From: Tetranychus cinnabarinus
Taxonomy: Eukaryota > Arthropoda > Arachnida > Trombidiformes > Tetranychidae
Direction: 5' to 3'
DNA: 64,000 nucleotides
Assembly: GCA_022266195.1 (NCBI GenBank)
Contig: WHVY01000003.1
Span: forward strand, 5,394,001-5,458,000
Numbering within the stretch: the stretch's first letter is position 1; every line of letters begins with the position of its first letter. The notes beneath the pieces were generated by a model. The model was not told the DNA's origin. It ran no database searches and saw nothing but the letters and a program-made list of their open reading frames with translations. The position numbers and the translations under genes were made by a program. Positions 10,363-21,112 of this stretch are shown here, one piece after another.

Positions 10363-11484
10363 ATGGTTAAGCCACCTCAGAACAGAACCCTTCTGAAGAT
10401 TAAATTGTTAAACTCGTTAAAGAACAATATGGAGTGTTTGGATACTAAAATTCAAAATTCATCTGCTCAACTAGCAGTGGTTTCAAAGTTTTTCCAGCTT
10501 GTTTTCAATGAAATGAAACAAACAAATTTGAACGACTTCTTTGCTGATCAACCAACAGTTCAAGATAATTTGGTTCATTTCAATGAGCTTATTAATTCAT
10601 TTTTGAATGATTTTTCAACTCTAACAGAAAAGAATGAAAAATTGGCGGAATACTTGGCAAAAGGTAAGAAATTTTTTATCTTATGTCATATTTATTTCAT
10701 TATATGTTTTCTATTTCTTTTTTCATTTTAGCCAAGCAAGAAGCAACAGGTTTTAAATTGGATGGAAAGTTCAATAATATATCTTTGAGTGACTTGGCTA
10801 TTGATGAAATTAATTATGAACCTGTCTTCCCTAAAATACCTTTGAAATCTGGTATTCCTGTTAATATCGCTTACATTAATTCGCCTTCTGAATTCTACGT
10901 TCACCCATATAGTGGAGTTCCTGAGTTTGTTTTGAAAGTTCAAGCAGCTCAACAAGAACTGATTGATAAAGGTAAGTCTTTTATCCTTATTTTATCCAGG
11001 TACGTTTGATTTATATGTTGCTCAATTTGTTTGTTTGCTTTTTTCAGACATTCGAAGTCTTCCAAAACTGGCTCCTGGTATGTTCGTCGCTGCTCGTTAC
11101 AGTGAGGATTTTTATTGGTATCGAGCAAAGATAATAGACACTGGTAGACACATTGCTGGTGGCAAAGTTAAGGTTTTCTACTTTGATTTTGGAAACACTG
11201 AGATAGTGGAACCATCTCGTATTATGCCGCTGGCTGCATCTATTTCTGAAGAAAAAGTTCAGGCTGTTGCATGCTACTTTGTCCATTATAAGCCAAATGG
11301 TGGATGGCGACAAGAAGCTATCGATGTTTTCAAGCAGAAAGTTAAAGAAGAGGAAACTATAAAATGTTATTTCTATGAAGATGCTCCTCGAATTGATGAA
11401 GTTGGAACTTACCCTTTCTACCCCGTTGAGCTCTTCAAACAAGATGGTTCATCAATCTTGGAAGACATCGTCAAATCTAAATAG
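10363..11484 (+). CDS. Extended-Tudor domain protein, copy in unit 3
   Basis: Exons 10363-10663, 10732-10971 and 11048-11484 are base-for-base repeats of the gene at 5230-6351, as far as I can tell by eye, and encode the same 325 residues. The upstream 500 bp are also duplicated, so it should be expressed in the same way. Downstream, the spacer before AsnRS carries the hAT-type insertion. Complete identity, introns included, indicates a very recent duplication, ongoing homogenisation, or an assembly duplication; the sequence alone does not decide. Confidence 0.92.
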
Positions 11485-11867
11485 ACTATACAATATTATC
11501 GAGTCAGTTGAAAATATTTCCAAAAGTATTAATATTACAGAAGTTTATCATTTTTCGTTCATGATTAATTAAAAGTACATTTTCTCATAATTTAAATGTG
11601 ATGTTTCTGATTTTTTAATTTTTTAATTTTGAACCTTTATAATAAGCCAAATAATCTTTATTTTATTCTTTCTCTTTGGATGGAAACAGAAATTTGAATA
11701 AGAATATAATGATAAACGATAAACGATTATGAAATTAAAATGTTTTATTTGTGACCAAAATTTGATTTTCGCTCCTTTTTACCATGTTTGAGTTCATATC
11801 CAGTGGCTACATCTAGTTGCAATATTTGGTCGATGTCAGCATTGGAAATTGGAAGTTTGCTTTCAGT

Positions 11868-12232
11868 TAGAGATGGCAGGATCGGCGATTTTCAAGCTCG
11901 ATCTTCTGATCGAAAAAAATTAAAAGATCGAGCCTGAGATCGACCAAAATAAAAAGATCGACTCGGAGGTCGATTCAGGATCGATCTTCCAATGTTTTGA
12001 TTTTCTGTACAACTGCTGACTGAAATGATTGAGTGAAAAACAAAATCATCAAAAATTTATCAATTTTTGGGTTTTTTTATGTAATTTTTAGGCCGGTCGA
12101 TCTTTCTCGAGCACTCGAATTTTTTTAAGGTCGATCTCAATCAGATCGTAAGTTCAATAGCTCGATTTTTGCTCGGCTCGCAGCCCTCAAAGATCGATCT
12201 TTCGAGTACTCGATCTTTTCCTGCCATCCCTA
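11868..12232. mobile_element. hAT-type MITE, 365 bp
   Basis: The ends are imperfect inverted repeats: TAGAGATGGCAGGATCG on the left, and TAGGGATGGCAGGAAAAGAT when the right end is read inward. The flanks CTTTCAGT (11860-11867 and 12233-12240) form an 8-bp target-site duplication, as in hAT elements. Copy 2 has the single uninterrupted CTTTCAGT near 6727, a natural empty site, and 365 + 8 equals the 373-bp change in copy spacing. Inside are many AAGATCGA-like subterminal repeats and no coding sequence. It sits 69 bp upstream of the copy-3 AsnRS start. Confidence 0.95.
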
Positions 12233-12300
12233 CTTTCAGTTTTAATTTAAAGATTATTCAGGTTTAATCAAAGTGAATTTAAGTTACAATTTCAACAAGA

Positions 12301-12632
12301 ATGGAAGCACCTAGTGAAGCTGAGATTGCTCGCGCCAAGCTTGGTAAGTTTCTCATTTGTTGCTCCATTTCATATATGATTATGATTCTTACATTTCTTT
12401 CTTCTGTTAAGATAAATTATCCCTTTACACTAGTGAAAAGAGTGGTGACGATGATGCTGCAGGTATTAACCCTGAATCATATTATTGGTATGCAGACCAA
12501 AGAAAATTTGGATCGTGTCCACATGGGGGCTATGGACTCGGTCTCGAAAGATTTGTTACTTGGATTTGTAATCGGGATCATATTCGAGATACAACACTCT
12601 ATCCTAGGTACATTACTCGATGTACTCCATGA
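12301..12632 (+). pseudogene. Asparaginyl-tRNA synthetase, internally deleted in frame (copy 3)
   Basis: Exon 1 (12301-12343) and its intron are intact. Exon 2 begins at 12412 but is joined at 12459/12460 directly to the middle of exon 5, which runs to the stop at 12632. The bases corresponding to 6954-8926 are missing. The fusion keeps the frame: the N-terminal GDDDA is followed by AGINPESYYWYADQRK. A spliced product would have 87 residues, with the N-terminal tail and motif 3 but no anticodon-binding domain and no motifs 1 or 2. It cannot be an active synthetase. Whether the small protein is made is unknown. Confidence 0.92.
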
Positions 12633-13873
12633 TTGGAATAATGTGATTAGCCCAATATTTTGGCTGTCACATGTTTCTCAGCTCGTATCTATATTTATAC
12701 ATTGATTCTGATAATTTGATTGTTGGATAATGATTTCAGCATTTTGTTGAAATATCTATCCAAGATGGATTTAATTTATAAATTGGAATCGTCCTAAATC
12801 CTGGTGAAATAATAAACGAATTTAATTATTCCTAAATCAAGTATCAACATTTTCATACATCTAAGGTACTGTTGGTTAATTCGAAATTTAAATCTACTGA
12901 CTTGTTGATAATCTAACAACCCAATACATATCCAGTTTAATCCAATATTGATATAATTTTGATAAAGCTCAATCGTTCTAATTACTTTAAATATGGATGA
13001 AATTGAAATGAAGTTTTCAATTACTCTAACTTACCGTCAAAATACATGAGCTGTTTAAAGATTGATGATAGCTTTCAATCCTGATGATCCAAGTCTTTAT
13101 TGTCAATTTTTTTTGGCGCCATTCAAAATTCAATAGAAAGGATTTAATCAAATGAACATTTTAAAGTAAATATTTGTCTAATTGCTATCAATTTCTGCTT
13201 GTTGATAGTCAAAATTTGAGTACTGACCCTTGAAGTTATGTTTCAGATTGTTTACATTGTTCTTAACATTGACATGCTTCAAAGGAGGCATCTCTATAAA
13301 TTGAAACAATTGAAAACTAATTCTAAAGGGTGTTGCGTTTAATAAGGTGCAATTATCAGTTAGCCAGATGTAGATAAGAAGATGGACAAAGGTAAAGATC
13401 AAGACATCTTACATTGTTTATCTTTTTATCTTCATTTTGGTAGCTGATAATTGCACCTTATTAAACGCAACACCCTTTATGTGGATGAAGTCTATCATTA
13501 TTTAATTTAGATTAAATTAAGTCGGATTGAAACCTTTTGCAATGCCAAACAATTTATTTATGATCAATTGCTATAAAAAGGATTTGAAAGTGAAGCAAAT
13601 AAGGCAACCAACAACAATATGGACTGAGGAACACACAATGACGGACTCAACGAAACTAAAGCATGATAAAATTAGAATGAGTAAATAAGGAAGGAGAACA
13701 ATCACAAATAATAACATTAAAGATAATGAAAATGTAAAAGATTGTTGATGTATAAGGTTTTAATATATTATATATCAAAAAATAATGATGAGTATGATGA
13801 ATATGATGATGATAGTGCTGCAAACCATTTTAGCCAATGTATTATTTGTATAGTCGGGTTAGTTAATTTTTCA
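12633..13873. other. Gene-free stretch: AsnRS 3' flank, array end and neuropeptide gene 3' end
   Basis: 12633-13534 is the 3' flank of array copy 3, including a poly(A) signal near 12811 and the foldback element. 13535-13873 is single-copy sequence downstream of the minus-strand neuropeptide gene. A minus-strand AATAAA lies near 13553-13558 and could end its transcript. Open frames here are AT-rich noise. Confidence 0.7.
13326..13477. mobile_element. 152-bp foldback MITE with TA target duplication
   Basis: The ends are perfect 34-bp inverted repeats starting AAGGGTGTTGCGTTTAATAA. The match continues imperfectly toward the centre, so nearly the whole element is one hairpin. TA at 13324-13325 and 13478-13479 is a target duplication, as in Tc1/mariner-type MITEs. 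The element is absent from the matching positions of copies 1 (near 4662) and 2 (near 9795), where CCGT replaces the CTAT target. It inserted after divergence of this part of copy 3, or only on this copy. Confidence 0.92.
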
Positions 13874-16800
13874 TCATGTCTCCTCCTCCTTATAATACAT
13901 GGAATCAGTCCTTTTACCTAATTTACTAAAGAGACCACGATTCTGGCATCGACAATTACCTCCCCATAGATTACACCGACACAAACCGGAACAACAATCT
14001 CTTGGCCTAAGATCACAAATGCCACGTTTACGGATACAGGCTTGTCTATGAAAAAATATGATCCATGAAAACAAATGAGGCGAACAGAGGGAAAAAAAGA
14101 GAAACAAAAATACAAAAGATTAACATTATTTCAAAGTAATCAGTTTAACAAGTTCACTGATGACATAAACCATTGAAATATCAACACAAAGTTCAAGTTT
14201 AAAAATCAAAATCAGCTGTAAAGATATCAGGATAATGTCGAGACTTATCGTTAACATTTGAATGGGTAACAAGAAAATTCATAATTCATCCAACTAATGT
14301 AATCAATGTTTATCATCTATTCAAATTGAGATCCTTTTCAATCTTATAAAATGATAGATCGATTAATGGGCATAAAATGGCAATTGATTTAATCGGTCTT
14401 CACTGTTTCGGTATAAATTGAAAATGATTTTCAAGCAATTGCTTTCAAAAGATGCTTAAACGTGACATTTTTAGTAAAACTTCAGTAATTGGAATCAAAA
14501 TCCATTCAGCTCTGAGCAATTTTAGTAAATAACAATGAAAATAAAATCTGAAACTATTAAATCTATCAAAATGATAAATATTTTCAATTTTGACTCCAAT
14601 AAATTTTACTAACCATTAATTTAAAGGTCAAGATCAACTTCCATTTCAAGTATTTCTAGTGATTACTGTTAAAAATTAGCTAATTAATAAACAATGTGTG
14701 TCTTCTCAGTCAATCATTACCAGCTATTAAGCTCACTAATTGTGAATTAAACAATATTGGACCTGTAATTGAAGTGTTCAACATCAGGTGAACCTCCAGT
14801 AATTGCAGCTTCTGTTGCTTTTAAAAATCAAATTTCCTTTTTCAGTGAAACATTTTTGTCCATTTCTGGATAAACAATCCAATTACCATCTCAATTTTTA
14901 CCAGAAAAAAACCTAATATTTTTGTTTTTCCCTGTTTTCACTGACCAACAGTCAAACGATTGAAAAGGAAATGATATTCAATGAACACTGACCAACGAAA
15001 AGCTGAGCACTTTCATTAGTTGAAATTAATCAATAGCTTACCATCCAATTGCCGTATAATAAAATAATATACATAATATTATCTGTAATAGCCTGATAAC
15101 CTTTTACTCCAATCGTTTTTAATGTCAAGCAACAACAAAAATGCAACCTTTTCAAGTAAATTGAAAGCAATGTTTAAAAAACGATACAAAGAATCAAATT
15201 TGATGAAATTTTCGCTTCTTTTTTAATCAACATTCAAACTGAACCAATCAAGATTCATCGAGTTATGATGGTTTTCCCTGTGAATCTCTCGGAATCAACA
15301 ACTTGCTAAACGGGAATGATTCAGGAAAATGAAAATGAATCAGGAAATAAACCATTCAGTTTCCCAAAAATAAGTCAAGAATTGCATTTCTCTATTCAAT
15401 GGTAAATGTCGATGGCAATTTCACCAATTATCAAGCAAATTGGCGTTAAAAAGCTTTCTATTAACTTGACAATTGAAACAATAAAGATTTACTTACTTTT
15501 TACTGTTTTTATGTCCCATTGAAAGCAACTTATCAATGCTATCACTATATTTTGATAGCATTTCAGCTGTTAACTGACTATCTGTAAGCAAATAATATCA
15601 ATTAATCATTTAAACAATTAACTTGGATCGAGAGCAACAATGAAACTTGTAAATCATTAGCTTGACAATTAATGAAAGTTGAAAGGCCTACAACAATTGT
15701 GAAAGTGAATCTGCAACATTGCAATCAGAGTCACTTGAAATTTGATTTAGTTTTGCTTTAGTTTTTAAAATGTGAACTTAATGTAATTTGAGTTTCAAGA
15801 AAAGTCAAGAATCAAATTTAAATCATTTAGTCAAGAGCAAGAGTAAAAGTTCATTATTATTAATGCATTCACTGAATTTGATTAAATTGGAAAACAATTT
15901 TTTCCTCTCAAGCCAAAAGAAAAGCTAATTCAAAGTGAATAAAAGGTGAGATATTGAAATGTTCAATTTGTTTCAACCAAATGAAGCCAATTTTGGTAAA
16001 TTTTTCATCATCATTATCATGATATCTGAAATTGTTTGTTAGCATTTTATTGACCTTAAAAGTTAATTTTGATACACTTCAATATACCTTTGAATTTGAT
16101 TAAAATTGAGGTAAAATGTAAGTTAAGATGTGATGTTAAGGTTAAATTTGATTAACGTAAAGACAAAGAATGAAGACTTCCTACACTCAGCGATATTATC
16201 ATGTTTCGTTGGAAACAATTGTTAACAATTGGAGCGTAAATTGCTGCTTATCAGGTGAATTGACTGATCATGTTGATGAATGGATAATAAAACAGATTGA
16301 ACAGATAATAAATTTCAGAGGTAAACAAAAGTTAAATTTCAATTAATTGTGTTGTCTCAGCATAAAAGATCATATTGATTGGTGTTTATTGTCAAATCTG
16401 TTGAATATTACATTATATTTAAGATTATATATTTGATTATCTTTATGGTTAATGGTAATATAATGAACAATATTGTTTATTAAATTGTTGACAGTGTCTA
16501 TTGTTAGGGTTAAGGTTAGGCCTTTCAAATGTTCAACGCGATTTATATTTGATTCAATACATGTTTAACCTTTAACAGTTTATTGGTAAGCAATCAGTAA
16601 AGGTAAATGATGAGAGTAAATTAGATAAGATTTAGGTTAATTAACTGACTTGATTATGAGTTTAAATGTAAACAATTATTTGTAATAATATCGTTTTTAT
16701 ATCGTCTTTGGGTTTGTAATATCAAACAGCTTATTGAAAGTAAAGGTTATTTTGCTGGTTATTTTTGTGGATTCCGATAGATTTGGTCAATTTGTTTCAC

Positions 16801-19800
16801 TAAATTCAACTAAAAGCATGTTGAATGTGTTAAATGGTTCAACTAGGATTAACACTGATTGAGTTAGTTAATGACCTTTGGTCAGTGTAATGTCAATTAA
16901 CATTTAGTTTTAAGGCAAGACAGACTTACCTTGTCTATTATTGTACTATTGATGGGCAAACTTTAATGCTTTCAGTTTGGAGGGAAAGTAACAAACCTAA
17001 TGATAATCATAATTGTTATAGACTGGATAAGGTTAAATTCATTTGGATTTTACTTTAATAAATTAAATTAGGCAACTATTTAGTCTCTTTGAGTTTAAAA
17101 TGGTTGATAATTAACGGTAACATTTAAAATTGTCCGGGTAAAAATGGCTGTTTTCCCTCGCTGATGCTATTGGTTTACACATTCACATGGTTAGCCTTAG
17201 CAACCGCCAAAATTAATTGACTCATTTTGTTGATTTTTTATTGATAATCAAGCTCTATTTTATTTGCAATGTTATTATAAATTTAATTTTATTGAATTTT
17301 TCAACCTATTTCGTGATTTAGTTTGTTATTGTCGAGAATCTTGAAGTATTTCCAAAATTTCTTTGTTTCTCTTGTGATTCACTTGTTAGCATGTTTGATA
17401 TCTGCTGTGTTTTCAAAATGTATCGAAATGGGATTGAGTAACATTGGAACCTGTTTATTTGTGAGTTGATTAATCATTTCTAATGTAATTTATCGCTCTT
17501 TGTGCTGCTCTTCATGATGTATGATCGTTTGGTTAGGAACAAACTTGTTCTTATTCACTAGAGGTAAGTTAAAGTTTGAAAATATTTCGTATCGTCTGAG
17601 TCATTTTTTGCTTTAATTTATCTGTTTTTTTACATGCAACAGATTTTCGTCTGGCAAGGAATCAAAAGAGCCTGTTACAATGTGTATAAATGTAAGTGGA
17701 TATTTGTTTTTACTCGCATCTTTGATTACTCTTTTGATTAGTCTATATCATTTGAATATCGATATCAAAACAAGAAAGCTTATAATGAATTATCTTTTTA
17801 TCTTCGTACTTTCTTCTAGTTTGTTGGTCAGTTACGTGCAATCAACTTCATGTGTGGAAGGACATTGTAATGCAGTTTTATGTCGTGCTTTATCAGAAAG
17901 TGAATGTCCAGCAGGTACAAAATGGGTTCAAAATTATGGTCCATGTGGATGCTGTCCAGGATGCGTAAAATTATTGCAATATGGTGAAAAATGTGTTGCC
18001 CTGATCGATGCTACAGAAATTTGTGATGAAGGTTTGGTATGTCGCCAGCGAAATAGAAACGCCAGAAACTCTCGCTGCTTATTCCCGACTAATTTTGGTT
18101 ATGCATTCTAACAATTGAACGGGTAAATCCATATTTGATTACGCTAATGGTATCTTGCTACGGGGAAGTCTATCGCTCATAAAATTTTATCTACTAAAGT
18201 ATTTTCACTTTGCTGCAACAATGTTGGGAAAAGCTTGACTGAAAAATAAATGTTAATCTAATTTATAATGTAAACCTCTCAGTTTATGACCATAAATTGA
18301 TGAATAATACATCATAATGTCAAGCAGAACAAAATGTAAAATTCAGTAAAAGATTTTGCTCGCTTCAAAACAATCTAACAAATGTAAGCTCAAGAATTTT
18401 TCCAACTCTTGTATTCACATATGGAAATATAATTTTCTTTCTCACTGTTCACTGATTTTCAACAAACACAATTCAAATTAAAGTAAACTGCTGATGTAGT
18501 CATTCATACATTGACTCAACCATCAGCTTAATCTATCGAACCAAACAAACCAAAACAATTTTAAACTCACGAGTTTTCTTTTCTCTTTTTTTTTCTTACC
18601 AGTTCTCAAAGTCCAATGTTGTCAGCTATTCTTATCGTGGTTATTCAAATGCAGTAAAAAAAATTCATGAATAAACCCCCGCAAAAATGTCTTATAACAT
18701 TAAGATGTTACTGTTGCTTCTTTGGTTGAAATTAACGGAGACAAAAACTACAAAGAAATCAAAGCTCCCACCCAATAAAGAGGACAATAATGTAAGGCAA
18801 TTAAGGATGACAATGATGATGATGGCGAAACGAATATTCAGTTTGATTAGGAATTGAGTGGCCAGGAAAACCAAAAATAAACATTTTACATTTCCTCATT
18901 GAATGTACTCGGAAAACATAAGAGCTTTTGAAACCAACGATTCACCTCAACCAAATTACGCGTTAAATGAGACTGAGTTTTGTTCCGAGGTCAATTTAAT
19001 TGTTGATATCAACACTTCCATTGAAACTACTCTTACTGATAATGTCAAAAGATGTCTTTGGTAACATATAAACATGTCCAGTTGTCATCAAACAATATAA
19101 AGTGCAAATCAAAGAAGGTCCAAAGAACAAAGAATCAACTCTTGTTTAGAGATATTTTCATCATCTCATCATGATTTAACCTTACTTTATCAAGTTTCAT
19201 ACATTAGATGGTACACTGCATTATCTTTCAGTATAAATGTTGCACTGAAAATAAACGTTTTTCATGTTAAAAACAACAGAGATAATATTTGTTAAAAGCA
19301 AAGTTTACCTGAATTGCTTTCTTGTGTATCTCTTTAGACAGATCAAGTGCAAAACATAATTGAATTGAATACTGACCAAAGTTGAATTACCAATGCAACA
19401 GTGATTTGGGATTGAAACACTTGATGCTAAATAATATTAACAATCATTTCATCCATTTCATGTAAATCTTTATTAATATTATTCCATTTCCAACTTTTGT
19501 CAATATTAACATTGCTAATCATATAAGGTCAACATTTGTCAACCAAACCGAGATTCAAATTTTGTAACACAAATTATATTTAACTTATGCTCAGAAATTC
19601 TCGGACAACTTGATCCAGACAATTTATTGGCCGATCGAGTCTTAAATTAGCTACAGACTGAGTCCTTCAAAATGGCCAAATTTATACTGAACATCAATTA
19701 TGATCAGATGTAAGATTCCTGAAAATGGCAGACCTTCACCTCTACTGGTTCCTGAAAAATCAAAAATCTTATCGGTCCAAAATTTCTGTTCTTAAAATTA

Positions 19801-20027
19801 GATGGAACGTAAATGGATAAAAAAGTGAAGCGAAACGATGAAACTAGCTGGCCAGAATCACTCCGATAGATATTGAATTGTCAAGCAATTGAAGTACGAA
19901 AAGGAAAGTTTCAATAAAATGTTGAAAACTTACCACTTAAACTGTAATATGAAGTCATTGAACAATTTTGAAAAGCTATTCCGATTAGCATAATCAGTGA
20001 AAAAAACAATGCTGTAACCTTAACCAT
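13874..20027 (-). CDS. Agatoxin-like neuropeptide precursor (ALP), three exons
   Basis: Minus-strand exons 20027-19934, 15581-15497 and 14045-13874 join with matching phases (1, then 2) at GT-AG sites into 116 codons. Exon 1 encodes a start and a hydrophobic signal peptide. Exon 2 encodes an acidic/polar propeptide ending in a Lys-Lys pair completed by exon 3. Exon 3 holds the mature peptide: a Gln that can form pyroglutamate, then eight cysteines spaced CX6CX6CCX3CXCX6CXC, then Gly-Lys-Arg, the signal for cleavage and C-terminal amidation, giving about 42 residues. The Cys pattern and the CRCNLWG core match agatoxin-like peptides, which are neurosecretory in insects and related to U8-agatoxins of spider venom. 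A neuropeptide role is more likely than venom, given the single conserved copy. The CC-to-C spacing is three, where I recall four in relatives. Intron 1 contains another gene on the opposite strand. Confidence 0.92.
17785..18111 (+). CDS. Secreted single IGFBP-domain protein (SIBD-like)
   Basis: The 108-residue protein starts with a signal peptide (MNYLFIFVLSSSLLVSYVQS). About 86 mature residues with 12 cysteines follow, the number in an N-terminal IGFBP domain, including CGCCPGC, the hallmark of that fold, and a later GEKC...CDEGLVC block. Similar one-domain proteins are secreted by spiders and crustaceans, with proposed roles in immunity. Insect fungal protease inhibitors share part of this pattern, so the function is open. 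The frame is open upstream to an ATG at 17680 (143 residues), but the start at 17785 gives a classical signal peptide and is preferred. A likely 5' UTR intron lies at 17564-17642. The gene lies wholly inside intron 1 of the minus-strand agatoxin-like gene. Confidence 0.9.
   Translation: MNYLFIFVLSSSLLVSYVQSTSCVEGHCNAVLCRALSESECPAGTKWVQNYGPCGCCPGCVKLLQYGEKCVALIDATEICDEGLVCRQRNRNARNSRCLFPTNFGYAF
18245..18250 (+). promoter_or_regulatory. Poly(A) signal of the IGFBP-domain gene
   Basis: AATAAA lies 134 bp after the stop codon, in a normal position for 3' end formation. Confidence 0.65.
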
Positions 20028-20980
20028 GTTGGATGTTGGAATGTTGTCGATTGTTGGCAAATGCAGTTGAAACTTGTTGATTTAGAGTGATATGAAAAAT
20101 GGATTAATCAAGAATTGCAATCAAATTTAGATTATTTTGTACGAAATAAAATGGTGTCGACTAAAATTGCTATTAAAATTTACACAAAATATAAAGTTGA
20201 ATATAATTAACTAATCCTTTTAGTAACAAAGTGTAAAGAGCAAGTAATTTAGTTGAATGAAGTAAAAAATTTTCTCTGTCCAATCCTTTAAATGTTCATC
20301 AACTTACTGGGAGTAAATTCAATGGATGACAATGAATGTTAGCTGTGCCTGCGCTACACAATTAAGATAATGTAATCTCGAAAGGTAAACTTTCAATGAG
20401 AAGATAGATCAGACTTGAAAATAATCAGATTAACTTAATGATTTTTATGGATCTTTATACATTTCAACGACCATGAACGTAATTGGTTCAAAAATTGGCA
20501 ACTTTGTTTGCTAAATCATTTGCCAATAAAGCGAATGAAATGAATGCAATCAATGGAACAATGGAAAAGAATTGAATGCTGAGTTGAGAATTAAAAGGTT
20601 CAGTTTTATGATTAATTGAATCTCATTTTGCGTTCAATGTGGTAAATTGAAGTTACAGTTTAATCATTAAGATGCTGACAAATGAATAAACTTATTTCAT
20701 TGAAATTTCATCTCAACTGAAATTTCGACTCAACTGAGCATCATGCGCCATCTGTTTTTCATCTTTCTACTTAGTCAGTATTTAGGAACCGTCGGAAGGG
20801 AATGAATTATCAACAGAATATCGAAATCGTTGACTAAATGTCAAAATCAAAAAACGAATAACGAGTTAACAGTTAAAGGAATATCGATACCGAAATCGTA
20901 AATTAATTAACGTCCAACAAATTGCTTAGCATTTAACAAACGAAGTTGACGCTCTCAGAAAGACACCTTTAAATGTCATT

Positions 20981-21112
20981 GAGAGGGTGAATAACTCAGT
21001 GATCTTGAAGTTCTGGATTAATGATTCTTTAATTTGAGGAATGGCTCAAGATTATCTGATTTCTGTTTGAGTTATCAGCACAAACGAGCGTCAAGAAAAT
21101 AAACGCCTAGTA
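20981..21112. repeat. Diverged half copy of the 27498-28034 element
   Basis: The run GTCAAGAAAATAAACGCCTA near the right end and the upstream AATAACTC...GATCTTGAAG resemble the right arm of the element at 27498-28034, with many substitutions. Only one arm is present. Confidence 0.7.

Larger units (their letters stand above)
9847..13534 (+). repeat. Tandem array copy 3 (internally deleted, with two insertions)
   Basis: The copy matches copy 2 from 4714, with three structural differences: a 365-bp hAT-type insertion (11868-12232), a 1973-bp deletion at 12459/12460, and a 152-bp foldback insertion (13326-13477). Up to about 13117 I see no base differences from copy 2. From there to 13534 about a dozen substitutions appear. 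The match ends at 13534, where unique sequence begins. Confidence 0.92.

Noticed and set aside
13918..14115. Minus-strand 65-codon hydrophobic frame beside the Cys-rich one
   Set aside because: It is an overlapping alternative frame to neuropeptide exon 3. Only the Cys-rich frame fits the acceptor phase and family pattern.
17680..17784. Upstream ATG extending the IGFBP-domain protein by 35 residues
   Set aside because: The extension puts a second hydrophobic stretch ahead of a perfect signal peptide, and a GTAAGT at 17692 suggests the region may be non-coding. The later ATG was preferred.
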